Positions 1-11,852 of a DNA stretch of 64,000 nt are shown in pieces. This DNA is from Okapia johnstoni. Lineage: Eukaryota > Chordata > Mammalia > Artiodactyla > Giraffidae. The stretch is taken from assembly GCA_024291935.2 (NCBI GenBank), contig CM044316.1:78942501-79006500 (forward strand), written 5' to 3'. A program made the position numbers and the translations under genes. The notes beneath the pieces are model-generated. The model saw only the letters and a list, made by a program, of their open reading frames with translations, made no database searches and was not told where the DNA came from. Position 1 is the first letter of the stretch; each line of letters starts with the position of its first letter.

Positions 1-150
1 TGGCCGCTTGCCTTGCTGCCTGCTTTTTCCTCCAGTTGGAATACCCTTTCCTTTCCCTTCAGAGTCATTCTTAATCATCTTTCAAAACCAGTCTCACAAG
101 CAGCTTTCACATGAAAATCCTTTTGACATCCTGAGATTGATTCAGACTTC
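1..150 (+). mobile_element. L2 LINE fragment, 3' region
   Basis: The pyrimidine-rich text (tggaataccctttcc, then tcatctttcaaaaccagtctcac) follows the part of the L2 consensus just before its 3' end. It is short and diverged and is cut by the window edge. It is followed directly by an L2 piece in the opposite orientation. Confidence 0.42.
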
Positions 151-830
151 CTTCATTCGATTATTCATTCAGCAAACACTTGAGTACCTACTATGTGCTA
201 AGTATTATTCTACAGAGCAGAGATAGCATTAACTGAAATCCCTGTTGGAGCTTACCTCCTAATGGAGGGGGAAAGAGAATAGACAAAGCACATTACATGA
301 CACAGGGAATAGTAAAAAATGTAAGTAAAACACAAGACGGCAGAAAAACAGACTAGGGAGAGAGCGAGTTAGGACACGACATCCTGACCAGCAGGGTAAC
401 TGATGTCAAATAGGATGGCCATGGAAAGCCTTAATGGTACAACGACACATAAGCAATAAGCAGCAACCCCAAGGAAGTAAGCAAATACACCAGGTGTGTG
501 TCCAGAGCAAGATTGCTACAGACAGAGAAGAGCAAGTGCAGAAAATCTGAGGCAGGAACATGTTCACACCAGTTGGTATGTGTTCAAAACCAGAAAGATG
601 CCCACAGGAGCAACATGGTGTGGAGACAGACAGGTATGTGGGGCGTTTCACCTTGTCAGCCTGAGGACTCCAGCATTTACTATGAGCCGAGAAGCCACTG
701 AGGGTGTTTGGGTAGAGGAGAATCACGACCTGCCTTATGTTAAAAAAAATTACTCTGTTTCCATCTAAAGAATGGAGTGTAGTGGGACCAGAGAGTATGT
801 TGGCAGATCAGTTAAAATTTCAGTCATTCA
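150..830 (-). mobile_element. L2 LINE fragment, antisense
   Basis: It opens with the reverse complement of the L2 3' end (attcattcagcaaacacttg, then cctactatgtgctaag). It keeps L2 order through agcaagtgcagaaaatctga and gaagccactgagggtgtttg. Heavy divergence and loss of all reading frames fit an old mammalian LINE. The two overlapping frames at 496-768 lie inside it and are not genes. Confidence 0.7.
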
Positions 831-1572
831 AGGGAAAGATAACAGAGGCTCCCTATGTGTGCATGTGTTTTGGGTTTGTGTTTTTGCTTTTAGTTTTTTT
901 TTTTTTTTTTACAAGTTGATCATAAGGCTAGCCTGTCATTATCCTACATTTGTCTTGATAAAACTGTGACCTTAAGAGGAGAGAAACTGCTCATAGCTTT
1001 TTCATCATCATTTAAAAAAAAAAACAAAACAGTGCTCAATAAATGTTTACTGAAAAAATAAACCTACTATCACAGACTATTACCTTCAGACCATGTAAAG
1101 GTCCAAATACCATAGGTATTTTAACAGAAATATTCATGTGAAAAATACTTTGTGCTGATTCACTGGAGGAGAAAAATATGAGTATTATCCTACAATTTTT
1201 GAGATATTGGTCTTCAATACTATCCAGTAAAAATGTAAAGAAATTAGAATTAAGGATGTGAGTCAATCCCACAAAGGCAACTGAAATAATACACGTAATG
1301 GATTTTGATCAGTACATAAAATGAAAATCATAAATAATATACTTGAAAAATACAAAGTGACATTAATAAGTAAACATCTGTTTTACATAATTAATGTCAG
1401 TTGAGAAAAAAATCTAATTGTAAAATCTAATTTTAGTAAATACATCAACTACTGTTTTGGCAAAAAGCATTTGAAATTTGAATGATAATGAAACAAGAAA
1501 AGTTTTATGAATCAAGGAAGGTTTTAACATTCCAGACCCACGCTGAATCACAAAAAAGGCATTTGTCTATGT
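831..1572. other. AT-rich spacer, no gene seen
   Basis: This stretch holds a T run of about 17 at 894-910, an A run near 1014-1024, and a short LINE- or MIR-like tail (cagtgctcaataaatg) near 1030-1053. No other structure was recognised. Confidence 0.5.
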
Positions 1573-2265
1573 ATTAGCTTGCTATTGCTGCTGTAAGAAA
1601 TTACCACATACTTACTGAGCTGAAACAGCACAAATTTATTATCATATTCCTATAGGTCAGAAGGCTGACTTCGATCTCAGTGAGATAAAATCAAAGGGTC
1701 TGCAGGGCTGCACTCCTCTCTGGAGGCTCTAGGGAACAATATACCTCCAGCTTCTAGGAGATGTCTGTGTTCATGTGTCCATGGCTCTCTTGTATCTTCA
1801 AAGTTAGCACAGCAGGTCGAGTCCTGCCCAGGCTCATCACTCTGATCTCCACTTCTGCCTCCCTCTTCAATTTTTAAGGGCTTGTAATTACACTGCGCTG
1901 TCCTGTGCTAAGTTGTGTCCGACTCTGAGTGACCCTATGAACTGTAGCCCACCAGGCTCCTCTATCCTTGGAATTCTCCAGGCAAGAATACTGGAACAGG
2001 TTGCCAAGCCCTCCTCCAGGGGATCTTTCCGACCCAGGGATTGAACCCACCGCTCTTACATCTCCTGTATTCAGAGGCAGGTTCTTTACCACTAGCAACC
2101 ACCCAAATAATCTACAATAATCACCCTATATAAGGTCAGCTGATTAGCAACCTCAATTCCAAGTGCAACCTAAATTCCCCTTTCTTATGTGTAGCAGCAT
2201 TTGCACCTGTTGCTGGAACTGGAACATGGACATCTTTGAGGAGCATTAGTCTGCCTGCCATAGTG
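1573..2265 (-). mobile_element. MLT1-type MaLR LTR, antisense, split by a SINE
   Basis: The left end (tgtattagcttgctattgct) and right end (attagtctgcctgcca) match the two ends of an MLT1 LTR read in reverse. Between them lie recognisable MLT1 blocks such as ttaaggtcagctgattagca-like text at 2131-2150. The Bov-tA at about 1893-2101 interrupts it. No retroviral internal region adjoins, so it is a solo LTR. Confidence 0.72.
1893..2101 (-). mobile_element. Bov-tA SINE inside the MLT1 LTR
   Basis: The antisense SINE runs from ctaagttgtgtccgactctg to the tRNA-like head near caggttctttaccactagc. Its internal B-box complement reads gggattgaaccc. The MLT1 sequence resumes at about 2102, so the SINE is younger than the LTR. 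I could not define a clean target duplication. Confidence 0.85.
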
Positions 2266-2690
2266 TAACACAAGTATTATTACTTGCATTAATAAGTAAT
2301 ACTAAAAAGCCATCTAGAAAAACTAAGGCCTACACTGAAGGAAGAATTACAATTAAAAAGAAATAAGGAATTTCAAACTTTATTAAAATTAATACTTCAA
2401 AAGAGAATCATATCTTAAAATTATTAAATATATATTATATCTGTACCAAAAATCAGGGACGTTTTAGGTATGCTATTTTGTTCATACACTCTCCATACTT
2501 TTGTGTATAATACTTATTGCTATTTATAAAACCTAACTAATTAAGAAAGAATTAGTGAATGAGATAGAAATAATATGCAATTCAACATGAGATTACCTTT
2601 TTCACCTACCCAGTAGAGACTTTTAAAAACTAATACCCAGTGCTTGAAAGAACACATAAAACTGATCGCTTTCTTATGCTGGTTGTAAAA
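2266..2690. other. AT-rich spacer, no gene seen
   Basis: The sequence is AT-rich with an imperfect palindrome at 2271-2303 (agtattattactt facing aagtaatact). Nothing else was recognised. Confidence 0.5.
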
Positions 2691-3190
2691 CTGTCAATTT
2701 GAGCATCCTTTCTGTAAAATAATTCAGCAATACATGAGCTTTTAAAATCTGTTTTTCGCTCTAAAAATTCCATTTCCAAAATTCTACCCTAAGAAAAAAA
2801 ACAGAAATGTAGGAAAATATTTATAGAAAACGATGTTCATCACAGCAGAAGGTATAAGAGTAAAAACTGAAAATGGCTTAAATTATGACACATCTATGAG
2901 ATGGAATACTAGTCATTAAAACTGAGTTTCTAAATTTTTAGTCATGACAAAATATGATAAATGAAAGTCGTTACAAGCATGTTATATATGGAATATGATT
3001 TCAACTACACAAAAATATACATTCATGAACAAGTGACTGAGAAAAAAAGTATTATGTGACTATTTCTAAGTATTGTAGTTATGAGTGATACCTGTTTCTT
3101 CTTTCTGCTCTTTTCCTAGTTTTTAAATAGACTTGCATAGCTTTTACTTTCAGACTAGCAGAACTTGCAAAAGTAGTACTGTGTATTTGA
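2691..3190 (+). mobile_element. L1M LINE 3' UTR fragment
   Basis: Blocks such as ttctaccctaag, gatgttcatcacagcag and gagatggaatactagtcatt appear in the order of the old L1M 3' region. The block ends in the T-rich tail before the Bov-tA at 3204. No open frame survives. Confidence 0.65.
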
Positions 3191-3203
3191 ATATATAAGC
3201 CAT

Positions 3204-3412
3204 AGAAGTGAAGTCTCTCAGTCATGTCCAAGTCTTTGAGACCCCATGGACTGTAGCCCACCAGGCTCCTCTATCCACAGAATTTTCCAAGCAAGAGTAC
3301 AGAAGTGGGTTGCCATTTCCTTCTCCAGGGGATCTTCCCAACCCAGGGGTCGAACCCCAGGTCTCCCGCATTGGAGGCAGATGCTTTGCTGTCTGAGCCA
3401 CCAGGTATGGTG
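3204..3412 (-). mobile_element. Bov-tA SINE with 12-bp target duplication
   Basis: This antisense Bov-tA is flanked by exact copies of tatataagccat at 3192-3203 and 3413-3424. The tRNA-like head lies at the right (tctgagccaccagg). Its B-box complement is ggggtcgaacc, one change from the usual form. The exact duplication shows insertion by target-primed reverse transcription and limited decay since. Confidence 0.93.
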
Positions 3413-3424
3413 TATATAAGCCAT

Positions 3425-3815
3425 GTGTTTATACAAATATTTTAATATTTCCTTCTAATACTAATATTTTCTTCTTCCCCAAGCAAGTATGAGGTAACCA
3501 CTTGGAGTTAAGACTTTTTTTTTTAGAAACAAGAAAATTTAAGTAAAAAGAGGGCAAAAGTTGCATTTATGCTCTGTACTTTTCTATTCATGAGCTACAT
3601 TCTACAAAATTCTAAATCCAGTGCCATTTTGGATTTTCTTATTTAAGTTTCAGATTCTTTTTTTCATGAATTCTACCTTATTCTCTAGCTAGACAGTAGG
3701 TAACCTTTTCAGAAAAGACAGAATTTTCTATTTAACTTTGAAAGCCATTCTCCTTTCAGATCTGTTGAAATATTATAGCAGCCTATGATTTTCTGGCATA
3801 GCCAAAACTGGAAGG
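3425..3815. other. Spacer, nothing recognised
   Basis: AT-rich sequence with no recognised repeat or coding signal. Confidence 0.45.
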
Positions 3816-4215
3816 AGGGGCAAAATTATGGAGACAGTAAAAGGATCAGTGGTTGCTAGGGGTTGGGGAAAGATATCAGAGGGGAATAGAAAAAGTGCAG
3901 AGGATTTTTAGGGCAATGAGAAAATTTGTGTAACATTTTCATGTTGGAGACATGTCATTATACATTCAACTAAACCCATAAAACATACAACACTGAACCA
4001 TAACATAACTATAGACTTTAAGTGATAAAACGTGTAGATTCATCACCTGTGACAACTGTGTCAATATGGTGCGTTAATGAAGGAGGGGGCTGTGCACGTT
4101 TGGGGCAGGAAGAATACAGGATATGTCTGTAGGCTCCTATCAATTTTGATGTGAACCTAAAACTGCTCTAAGAAACAAAGCCTTTTTAAAAAAAAATTGA
4201 AAAGGAGTTTAAAAA
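3816..4215 (+). mobile_element. L1MA/L1MB-type LINE 3' end
   Basis: The run atggagacagtaaaaggatc, ggttgctaggggttgg, gaggatttttagggcaatga and cctaaaactgctctaag follows the 3' UTR of mammalian-wide L1MA/B elements. It finishes with A-rich tracts at 4188-4220. Only the 3' end is present. Confidence 0.75.
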
Positions 4216-4665
4216 AAAAGAAGTAAGTAAATTCACACCTCTTCATCCATTTAAAAAATAATAAAACAGTAAAGCATTGTCTTCATCTGCCAAATTTAAA
4301 TAATAAAAGTAAAAAGCTGACATGCAAAATCACTTCATTTAATTTGTTTTCATACATGTTATACATACATTTATTTGTGAATATACTTAAATTACTTTCC
4401 AACAGGAAGTGAACTTAGTCTTATTAGAGAAATCAGTCTAGGAATCAGACATCTTCTCCTTCCCCACCTGTGCTTTGATAATCTCTCTCCTTCCACTTTG
4501 AAAAGAAAAAGCGTACTTGTCTTTATTCAACCAGAATCTCACCACGGTGCCCTCTCTTGAAGTATAAATTTCCATGGTGCCCATCAAAGGAACAATTTGA
4601 AATACTAATATTAAGAACTCTGTGAAGACTTCTTAAATTAAGGCACAATAAAAGCAGGATATGGC
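4216..4665. other. Spacer, nothing recognised
   Basis: AT-rich sequence without a gene or a repeat I can name. Confidence 0.45.
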
Positions 4666-4678
4666 TTTCTGTCTGCTC

Positions 4679-4890
4679 TTCTCTGGTGGCTCAGACGGTA
4701 AAGAGTCCTCCCTCAGTGTGGGAGACCAGGGTTCGATCCCTGGAATGGGAAGATCCCCTGGAGAAGGAAATGGCAACCCACTCCAGTATTCTTGCCTGGA
4801 GAATTCCACGGATGGAGGAGCCTGGCAGGCTACAGTCCATGGGGTCGCAAAGAGTCGGACACGACTGAGCGACTTCACTTTCACTTTCTT
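4679..4890 (+). mobile_element. Bov-tA SINE, sense
   Basis: The tRNA-like head shows an A box near tggctcagacgg (4687-4698) and an intact B box ggttcgatccc ending at 4740, as needed for RNA polymerase III. The body ends gagcgacttcactttcac. Flanks ttctgtctgctcttc and ttctttctgcccttc could be a diverged target duplication. Frames of 117 and 83 codons on the two strands here are read-through of this SINE, not genes. Confidence 0.9.
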
Positions 4891-5810
4891 TCTGCCCTTC
4901 TATATATCTTACACCTTTTCCACTAATGCTAGGAGTAAAATTAAAGGCAGCAGAATTTGGCCCACATTGGAATTATCAGAGCTGAGATATACTATGAGTG
5001 GGTATCAGGAGTGAAGACAGTTTTGTTACCTTGTTCCTCCGCGGCCTATTGACAGCGCTCCTGAGGGAAAGACCTGGGAGCACTTGAGCACAAATTATTA
5101 AAGGTGCAACCACCTTACTGAATCCAAGTAACAAAAATATGAAAAACAGTTTCTCATTTATTCATCAGAATCACTCTGGAAATCAGAAGTTATGTGGTTA
5201 TGATGTTTTTTAAAAAATCTTTTGAAATATTGAAAAACAAAGGCAGACATTTTGTGACAGAAAGGAACACTAACTTGGCTGATTTTTTGTTTTAACAATA
5301 AAATCTGACCTTTCCAATTAGGTTATAAGGTGAAAATTTTCCATAAATTGAAAGAGTTAAGTCCCTACTTACAAGTTTGATAGAAATATATATAAAATGT
5401 AAGAAAACAGAACTTTATCAAAAAAAAAGTGCCACAAATATATTAAATAAATGGTATTTTTATTTCACCAAGCCTTTCTGAGAATATTGAGCCAAACAAG
5501 GTGCCCTTACATGAAAAAATAACAATAATAATCACTGAGAAAATCTGGCCTGGTTATTGGAAAAAAACAAGTCACAGGATGAGAGAGTATATTGGCATTA
5601 CATATATCTGACAAGGAACTTGTCCCAGAATATATTTTGAATACAAATAAATTTAAAAAGGTAGACAATCCAATTTTAAAATGGACAAAAGATATATTAC
5701 TAAAAAAAAAAAAAGGATATTTCACACATCTTAAATTTCTTTAAGTCCTGAGTCTGAGAAAACAGTCTCAAAAGCTTAAAGTTTCCTTCTTTAAAATAAC
5801 TAATATCTTC
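4891..5810. other. Spacer, nothing recognised
   Basis: AT-rich sequence with A runs near 5417 and 5702-5713. No gene or clear repeat was seen. Confidence 0.45.
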
Positions 5811-5945
5811 TTTCACTTAGTCATAAAGCATTTCTTAAACATCTCCTATGTTCAAGGCATTATGTCATACAATGCAGAATTAAATAAAACACTTGGCCTC
5901 AAGGAATGAAGAATCCAGTAGCTAAAATAAGTCATGTAGAAAAAT
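5811..5945 (-). mobile_element. L2 LINE 3' end, antisense
   Basis: cataaagcatttcttaaaca followed by tcctatgttcaaggcattat and ggcctcaaggaatg is a worn copy of the L2 3' end in reverse. Confidence 0.55.
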
Positions 5946-6190
5946 GGTCATACTTCAGTATCAATAGCAACACTGTCCGTAGCAGAAACAGGATGACTGA
6001 CTGTTCCTACTTGACAAGGGTGGAAGGGTGGAAAGAAGTAACTCAAGAAGAAAAGGTGGTATTTGGTTGATTTAATATCTTATGTAATTAGTGTTATATA
6101 CCTGAAGGGAAAAAAATAAAACTTAGACAAATATCCTAAAGAAATCTCCTCCCTGATTAGCCACTCTTATTATAGAGCGGCCTTTGGTCC

Positions 6191-6395
6191 CACGTGTGTT
6201 AGTTGCTCAGTCGTGTCTAACTCTTTGCAACTCCATGGACTGTAGCCCACCAGGTTCCTCTGTCCATGGAATTCTCCAGGCAAGAATACTGGAGTGGGTT
6301 GCCATGCCCTTCTCCAGGAGATCTTCCCGACCCAGGGATCAAACATGGGTCTCCCACATTGCAGGCAGATTCTTTACTATCTGAGCCAGGGGAAG
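6191..6395 (-). mobile_element. Bov-tA SINE with 9-bp target duplication
   Basis: The antisense copy is bounded by ctttggtcc at 6182-6190 and 6396-6404. The B-box complement is gggatcaaac, so the internal promoter is probably weakened. It sits in otherwise unremarkable AT-rich DNA. Confidence 0.92.
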
Positions 6396-6404
6396 CTTTG
6401 GTCC

Positions 6405-7425
6405 TGCAAGGAGATATAAAAAGCTTTATGGCAATTATTTGATGGATCAGAACTAAGAACCATTCTTACTTCTAATTCTACTCTGACCCTTGGTAGTCTG
6501 GAACTGGATAACTCTTTTCAACCTGTACCACATTCCACAAATTACTGGATTTTCTGACCCTGAATCTTAACATTCCACTAAGTACATTACTGATGTCTAC
6601 CTGTGAAACTTCTTAATCTGGAGTTTTTAACGTTTAAATCACCGAAGCATTACATTCGTCATCTATTTCTTCCTTCTTATTTCTGCATGCCAAATAAACT
6701 CTATTTAGTTCTCAGTTGATAGTACCTTCATCCACATGAGTTTGTTTGCTTGTTTCTATTTTGATTTTGGAATGATTTCCTGGTTTTATAACTGACATGC
6801 ACTCTCCCAAAATAAATAGACCTCTGGTCTTGCTATTGAGTTTTGATTCCTGGTTTTCACTCAACTCTGAATCATTTCCAGTCTGTAGATCCAAGACTTT
6901 TGCAGTCTGTCCTGTCTCATAGCTGTGGAAGTGCCAGCCAAAAAAAACAGGAGAGGGGAAGGATTTTTTTTTTTTTAATAAAAGCATGTGATGGACACAA
7001 CCTATTCTTTTCATATCAAGATATCAGCTTTTAAATCTTTGTGTCTATCATCCATATGTATTTAATGGATTTCCTTCATGCCTTTGTAATACACTGAGTC
7101 ACAGCCTGAAATAGTTTTCTCAAAATCTGGCCTAACTGCATCAGAATATCCTACTTTCTCTGAATAAGTTCTTAGACCCTACTGGAACCTACTGAATGAG
7201 AACATCTGGACCTGAAGCTCACAAATCAGATAATCTCTTAAGAAACTCCAAAGTCTTAAAACAACTTAAATGGAACAATTTCATGAACCAACTGACCACC
7301 AACCAAATTAAATATTTACTTTTGTCTACTCTTTGTTAAACCCTGTTTAACAATGTTAAATTCCAAGGGACTGTCATAAACAGAGAGGCACCTTCTGACA
7401 CCATGTAAATAAGCATAGGATGGCC
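6405..7425. other. Spacer, nothing recognised
   Basis: No repeat or gene was recognised. The opposed frames around 6712-7034 overlap each other, lack any family resemblance and cross a T run at 6965-6977, so I treat them as chance. Confidence 0.45.
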
Positions 7426-7429
7426 TCAT

Positions 7430-7650
7430 TGAGAGATGAGACACCATATGAGACCTCCAGCTGTCCTTTTTAGAGCACCAGACACATGACTTAAGCCATC
7501 TGAGACCATCTAGCCCTAGTCCAAGCCCAAACCAGCCCAGAAGAGAAGAACTGCCCCACAAAACAGTTAGAAAAATTTTTATGGCATAGTATTTTTAAGT
7601 TACAAAATTTTGAGGTGGTTTGTTACACGGCAAAAACTAACTGATAGACC
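7430..7650 (+). mobile_element. MLT1-like LTR 3' half
   Basis: The order gagatgagacaccatatgag, cagcccagaagag and gaggtggtttgttacacgg fits the 3' half of an old MLT1-group LTR. It ends near ctaactgatag. The subfamily is uncertain and the 5' half was not identified. Confidence 0.5.
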
Positions 7651-7915
7651 CAGGAAAATTTCTTGTGCACAAAATTTGTGGTAAGGGTTAACATATTCTA
7701 GCACCCGTATTCTCAGTGGAGAACAGCTTCACCGCACACTCCATCTGGTGTGACTGTCCTTTCTGCTGTCCTCATTTTCTTCCATTCATTCATAAAGTAT
7801 TTGTTGCTTACTTTCTTCTGAAATAGTCCTAACCATCTTTTTATTACTACATTTTAAATGGAGTAACACTGCTCACCATCAACAACATATAAAGTTTTAT
7901 AACACACGCAAGGCA

Positions 7916-8290
7916 GTCAATGAGGTTCTTTATAAGAGCATAAAAATTGGGAACTGCCTAAATCCTCAACATGAGGAGTATAGTCAGATAAAACATGGTA
8001 TCTGATGGAGAAATATTCAGCCACTGAAAATCTTATCTTTGAAAGATATTTAGTGACAACGAAATTGTTTCGAATAATTAGAAAGTGGAAAAAAAGCATA
8101 ATTTAAAACTATACATATAGTTATTCATATACCCATATATAAAAGTGAAGGGCATGTATTGGATTTAACAGTCATTATCTCTAAATAATGACATAATAAA
8201 TAATTTTTACTAGCTTCTATAACTACATTACTTACATAATGAGCATTTACTACTTTCACAATCAGAAAAAACATGTTTAAAACAAACTCA
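7916..8290 (+). mobile_element. L1M LINE 3' UTR fragment
   Basis: aaaattgggaactgcctaaa, then aaaacatggtatctgatg, gaaatattcagccactg and a terminal tttcacaatcagaaaaaaca follow the L1M 3' UTR. It is a second old L1M tail separate from the one at 2.7 kb. Confidence 0.6.
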
Positions 8291-9335
8291 TAAATTTTAT
8301 TTTTGCTTTCTCTCACAGTTATCCAAATTAATCATTAAAATGTCTTTTGTAAACTATATCCATTAAACAAAATAGGAAAATTCTCATTTGGCAACTAGAG
8401 TTTACATTGAGTACTACAGTACTTTTGTTTTTTAAAAAAGTGTCTCAGTATCTACAGCTATCTAGCTGAAAAAAATTAAAAACCAAATAAAATATAAAAA
8501 GAGAAATATTAAGCACCTTAACCACTCGGGTGCACCCTGTTCTTAGACATAAAGGATGAGTCACATTGTGCCGTTCTTTCTGAAAATGTGATTTTTCTAT
8601 TTGATACTAAATAATGTATTAAATTTATTGAAGTTATGATAACTAACCTAAAGTATCTGTGGAAAACAGTGCCTTACTAAATATTGTTAGAGCAAAGACA
8701 CTGTTTTCACAGACAAACAGATTAATAATTGTGAAACTATATGTAAGTTAGAATTTAGTAAATAATTAAATATATTGTGGGTTTAAGAGCCAGCTATCTC
8801 ACCGTCATAGAAAGGACATACAGGCAAGGTAAGGGAGAAGGCAACAATGGTCCTTGTAGTTTTAGATGTAAATTGAATGTATTAGTATAAACTCTGCTGT
8901 TGTTGATATTGTTACTGTTTTTAACATAGATAGGTACAGAAATACATATATATATCTTTCCTAGTTCTGTCCCCTAAGAGTATTTCGAAGGAAGATTACC
9001 AAGTACTAATGATCATGCCTAACATCCAGATTTTGGTTTCTAAATATACCATTCTCCAAGAAAAATAAATACAGCTGGGTTAGGAAAAATATAAGCTGAG
9101 GACATTTTATGGTGTCAGAAATTACAGAGCATCTTATAAGATGATGTACTGAGGACACAAAATCATTTCTGTATCATTTTTTGCCAAAATGCATAATATA
9201 AACTTGAACATGAAACATCATACAGACAGATTTATTCTACATAATACTGGCTAGTACCCTTCTAAGATGTCAAGGTCCTAAATAAAAAATTAAGACTGAA
9301 GAAATACCCTAATTAGAAGAGACTAAGAAGACATG
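8291..9335. other. Spacer, nothing recognised
   Basis: AT-rich DNA with no recognised repeat, exon or open frame of interest. Confidence 0.45.
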
Positions 9336-9524
9336 AGGGTTTCTCAGGTGGCAATAGTGGTAAAGAACCCACCTCCTAATGCCAGAGACATAAGACAGCA
9401 GGTTCTATGCCTGGGTAGTCATAGAATTCCTGGAGAAGATTCCCTGGAGGAGGGCATGGCACGCCACTCTAGTATTCTTGCCTGGAGAATCCCATGGACA
9501 GAGGAGCCTGGAGGACTGAGTCCA

Positions 9525-10556
9525 GGTCAGTTCAGTCACTCAGTCATGTCCAACTCTTTGTGACCCCATGGACTGCAGTACGCCAGCCTTCTCTGTCCAT
9601 CACCAACTCCCGAAGCTTACTCAAACTCATGTCCATTGAGTCGGTGATGCCATCCAACCACTTCATCCTCCGTCATCTACTCCTCTTCCTAACCTCAATC
9701 TTTCCCAGCATCAGGGTCTTTTCCAATGAGTCAGTTCTTCGCATCAGGTGACCAAAGTACTGGAGTTTCAGCTTCAGCATCAGTCTTTCCAATGAATATT
9801 CAGGACTCATTTCCTTTGAGATGGACTGGTTGGATCTCCTTGCAGTCCAGGGGACTCTCAAGAGTCTTCTCCAACACCACAGTTCAAAAGCATCAATTCT
9901 TCAGTGTTAAGCTTTCTTTATAATCCAACTCTCACATCCATACATGACTACTGGGAAAACCATAGCTTTGACTAGACAGACTTTGTTGGCAAAGTAATAT
10001 CTCTGCTTTTTAATTTTCTGTGTAGGTTGGTCATAACTTTTCTTCCAAGGAACAAGCGTCTTTTAATTTCATGGCTGCAGTCATCTCTGCAGTGATTTTG
10101 GAGCCCAAAAAGGTCAAGTCTCTCACTGTTTCCATTGTTTCCCCATCTATTTGCCATGAAGTGATGGGACCGGCTGCCACGATCTTAGTTTTCTGAATGC
10201 TGAGTTTTAAGCCAACTTTTTCACTCTCCTCTTTCACCTTCATCAAGAGGCTCTTTAGTTCTTCACTTTCTGCCATAAGGGTGGTGTCATCTGCATATCT
10301 GAGGTTATTGATATTTCTCCCGGCAATCTTGATTCCAGCTTGTGCTTCATCCAGCCCGGCATTTTGCATGATGTACTCTGCATATAAGTTAAATAAGCAG
10401 GGTGACAATATACAGCCTTGAAATACTCCATTCCCGATTTGGAAGCAGTCTGTTGTTCCTTGTCCAATTCTAACTGTTGCTTCTTGACCTGCATACAGAT
10501 TTCTCAAGAGGCAGGTCAGGTGGTCTGGTTTTCCCATCTCTTTTAGAACTTTCCAC
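9525..10556 (-). mobile_element. BovB (RTE) LINE, 5'-truncated, nested in Bov-tA
   Basis: The 3' end of BovB (gttcagtcactcagtcatgt in this orientation) starts at 9525. The element runs backwards through the C-terminal region into the reverse transcriptase, stopping at 10556. Exact 10-bp target duplications bound it. At 1,032 bp it is roughly a third of a full BovB. Confidence 0.93.
10031..10556 (-). pseudogene. BovB reverse transcriptase fragment (broken)
   Basis: Read on the minus strand this encodes the second half of an RTE reverse transcriptase. It includes the polymerase motif with flank LRYADDTTLMAES, the YADD codons being the complement of 10286-10297. Upstream blocks QEATVRIGQGTTD and CILSPCLFNLYAEYIM match the finger and palm region of the family. 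The BovB-derived frame begins at the insertion edge; residues further upstream come from the host SINE. A frameshift near 10075 ends the frame after GLKL...GSKITAEM, and the conserved continuation (GRKVMTNL...KSRDITLPTK) lies in another frame at 9972-10157. Without the endonuclease or first palm motif it is inactive. Confidence 0.9.
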
Positions 10557-10615
10557 ACTGAGTCCATGGGGTCATAAAGAGTCAGACGTGACTGAAGCAA
10601 CTTACCATGCATGCA

Positions 10616-11842
10616 TGGATACATGAAGACTAATGAAATCGGAGGATTCAGGATTAGATCTTAGTTCAGATTTTAAAAAAACATTAGTAGGAAAATTGGA
10701 GAAATCTGAATAAGATCTGTAGCTCAGATCTTATTGTCAGCAGTAATATATCAGCATGAACTCCTAGCTTTGATCACTGTGCTATGCTTGGTTATGTAAG
10801 ATGGCAATATATGGTAAAGATGGCTCAATGAATCCTTACAGCCATTTTCACCAGTTTTGTAACTGTGGAAAGACTTGAAAATTAAAGATTTTTGAATAAG
10901 AGGTTTCCTGCAGGACAGGACAATTTTTTTTTTTTTAATTTTGATGTCACCTATACTCTTCTCCAAAAGTTGTTCCTAATTTCACAATTGTCATTTTTAT
11001 CTGTTAAAGACTTTTCTCACTAAGGCCCCTATTAGCAGCCAGAAGAATCAAATTAAATGTTATGCAATAAAATCTCTTTCTTCTTCCCACAACTTCCTTC
11101 TATCCTTTTAAATTTTGTATTATGTTATTCTCTCATCAAACCTGCATGAGAAATTCTTACTTATCTAACACTTACTTCCAATATCATTGAAATGCTATAA
11201 AAATGTAATTCTGGACACTGTGGTTAAATAATTGCTACTGTCTTGATAGCTACTCAGAATAATGTAGCTAAAACATTATTCTAAATTCTGTAATTAAATA
11301 ATTAGAGTTGTCTTGCTTGCATGCTTTTATTATTAGTTCCATTTTTCTTTAGTTTTTTTTTTTTTCCTTGACTCAATGCTGATACATCTCTAGAACATGC
11401 TGGGTTTCGTTTTTAGTATGTCCTAGAGTGAGATCATTACAAATTTTAGGTAATTTTTCTTTTTTTCCTTTTCTTTTTTATTTTATATTTTCTTTTAAAA
11501 AATTTAATTGTAGCAAAATATACATAAGATAAAGTATACTGTCTTCACTGTTAAGTGTAGGGTTCTGTAGTGCTAGGTATTTTCACATTGTTAAAGTTCT
11601 GGGATTGGTCCCTTTTTTTTAAACTTTTATTCATGTATCTAAACAAAAAGATGCAAAGTAAAGATGATTTTCTTAGTCTTGGTGGGCTATTAAGGATAGC
11701 ATATTCCCGGTTTCATATACCATTTTCCCAGATATTATTTGCAACGATTCACACAAGATGTAAATAAATGTTTTAGCTTTGAGTTCAAATGATTAGAAAT
11801 ACAAATCAAGCAGAGGGGCAGAGAACTAAAATACAGGTATGC
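10616..11842. other. Spacer with a possible L1M scrap
   Basis: The sequence is AT-rich. Around 11497-11610 the text tgtagcaaaatatacataag and tctgtagtgctaggtatttt resembles a common antisense L1M piece, but weakly. No gene was seen. Confidence 0.4.
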
Positions 11843-11852
11843 ACCTCCTGTA

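Larger units (their letters stand above)
9336..10615 (+). mobile_element. Bov-tA SINE split by a BovB insertion
   Basis: The SINE head and body occupy 9336-9524 and the body resumes at 10557-10615 (tggggtcataaagagtcaga). The 10-bp sequence actgagtcca is present once on each side of the insert, at 9515-9524 and 10557-10566. The SINE is therefore the older element. Its B box is degraded (ggttctatgcc). Confidence 0.88.

Noticed and set aside
4687..4740. A functional tRNA gene (A and B boxes with tRNA-like spacing)
   Set aside because: The boxes belong to a Bov-tA SINE head; there is no closed cloverleaf with an acceptor stem and the body continues as SINE.
4633..5014. Overlapping 117-, 83- and 60-codon frames that look protein-coding
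   Set aside because: All are translations of a Bov-tA SINE in different frames; the same peptide-like strings recur at every SINE in the window.
10197..10421. 74-codon plus-strand frame at 10.2 kb (with a near copy at 15160-15384 on the minus strand)
   Set aside because: It is the antisense of the BovB reverse transcriptase; similarity between the two sites only reflects shared BovB.
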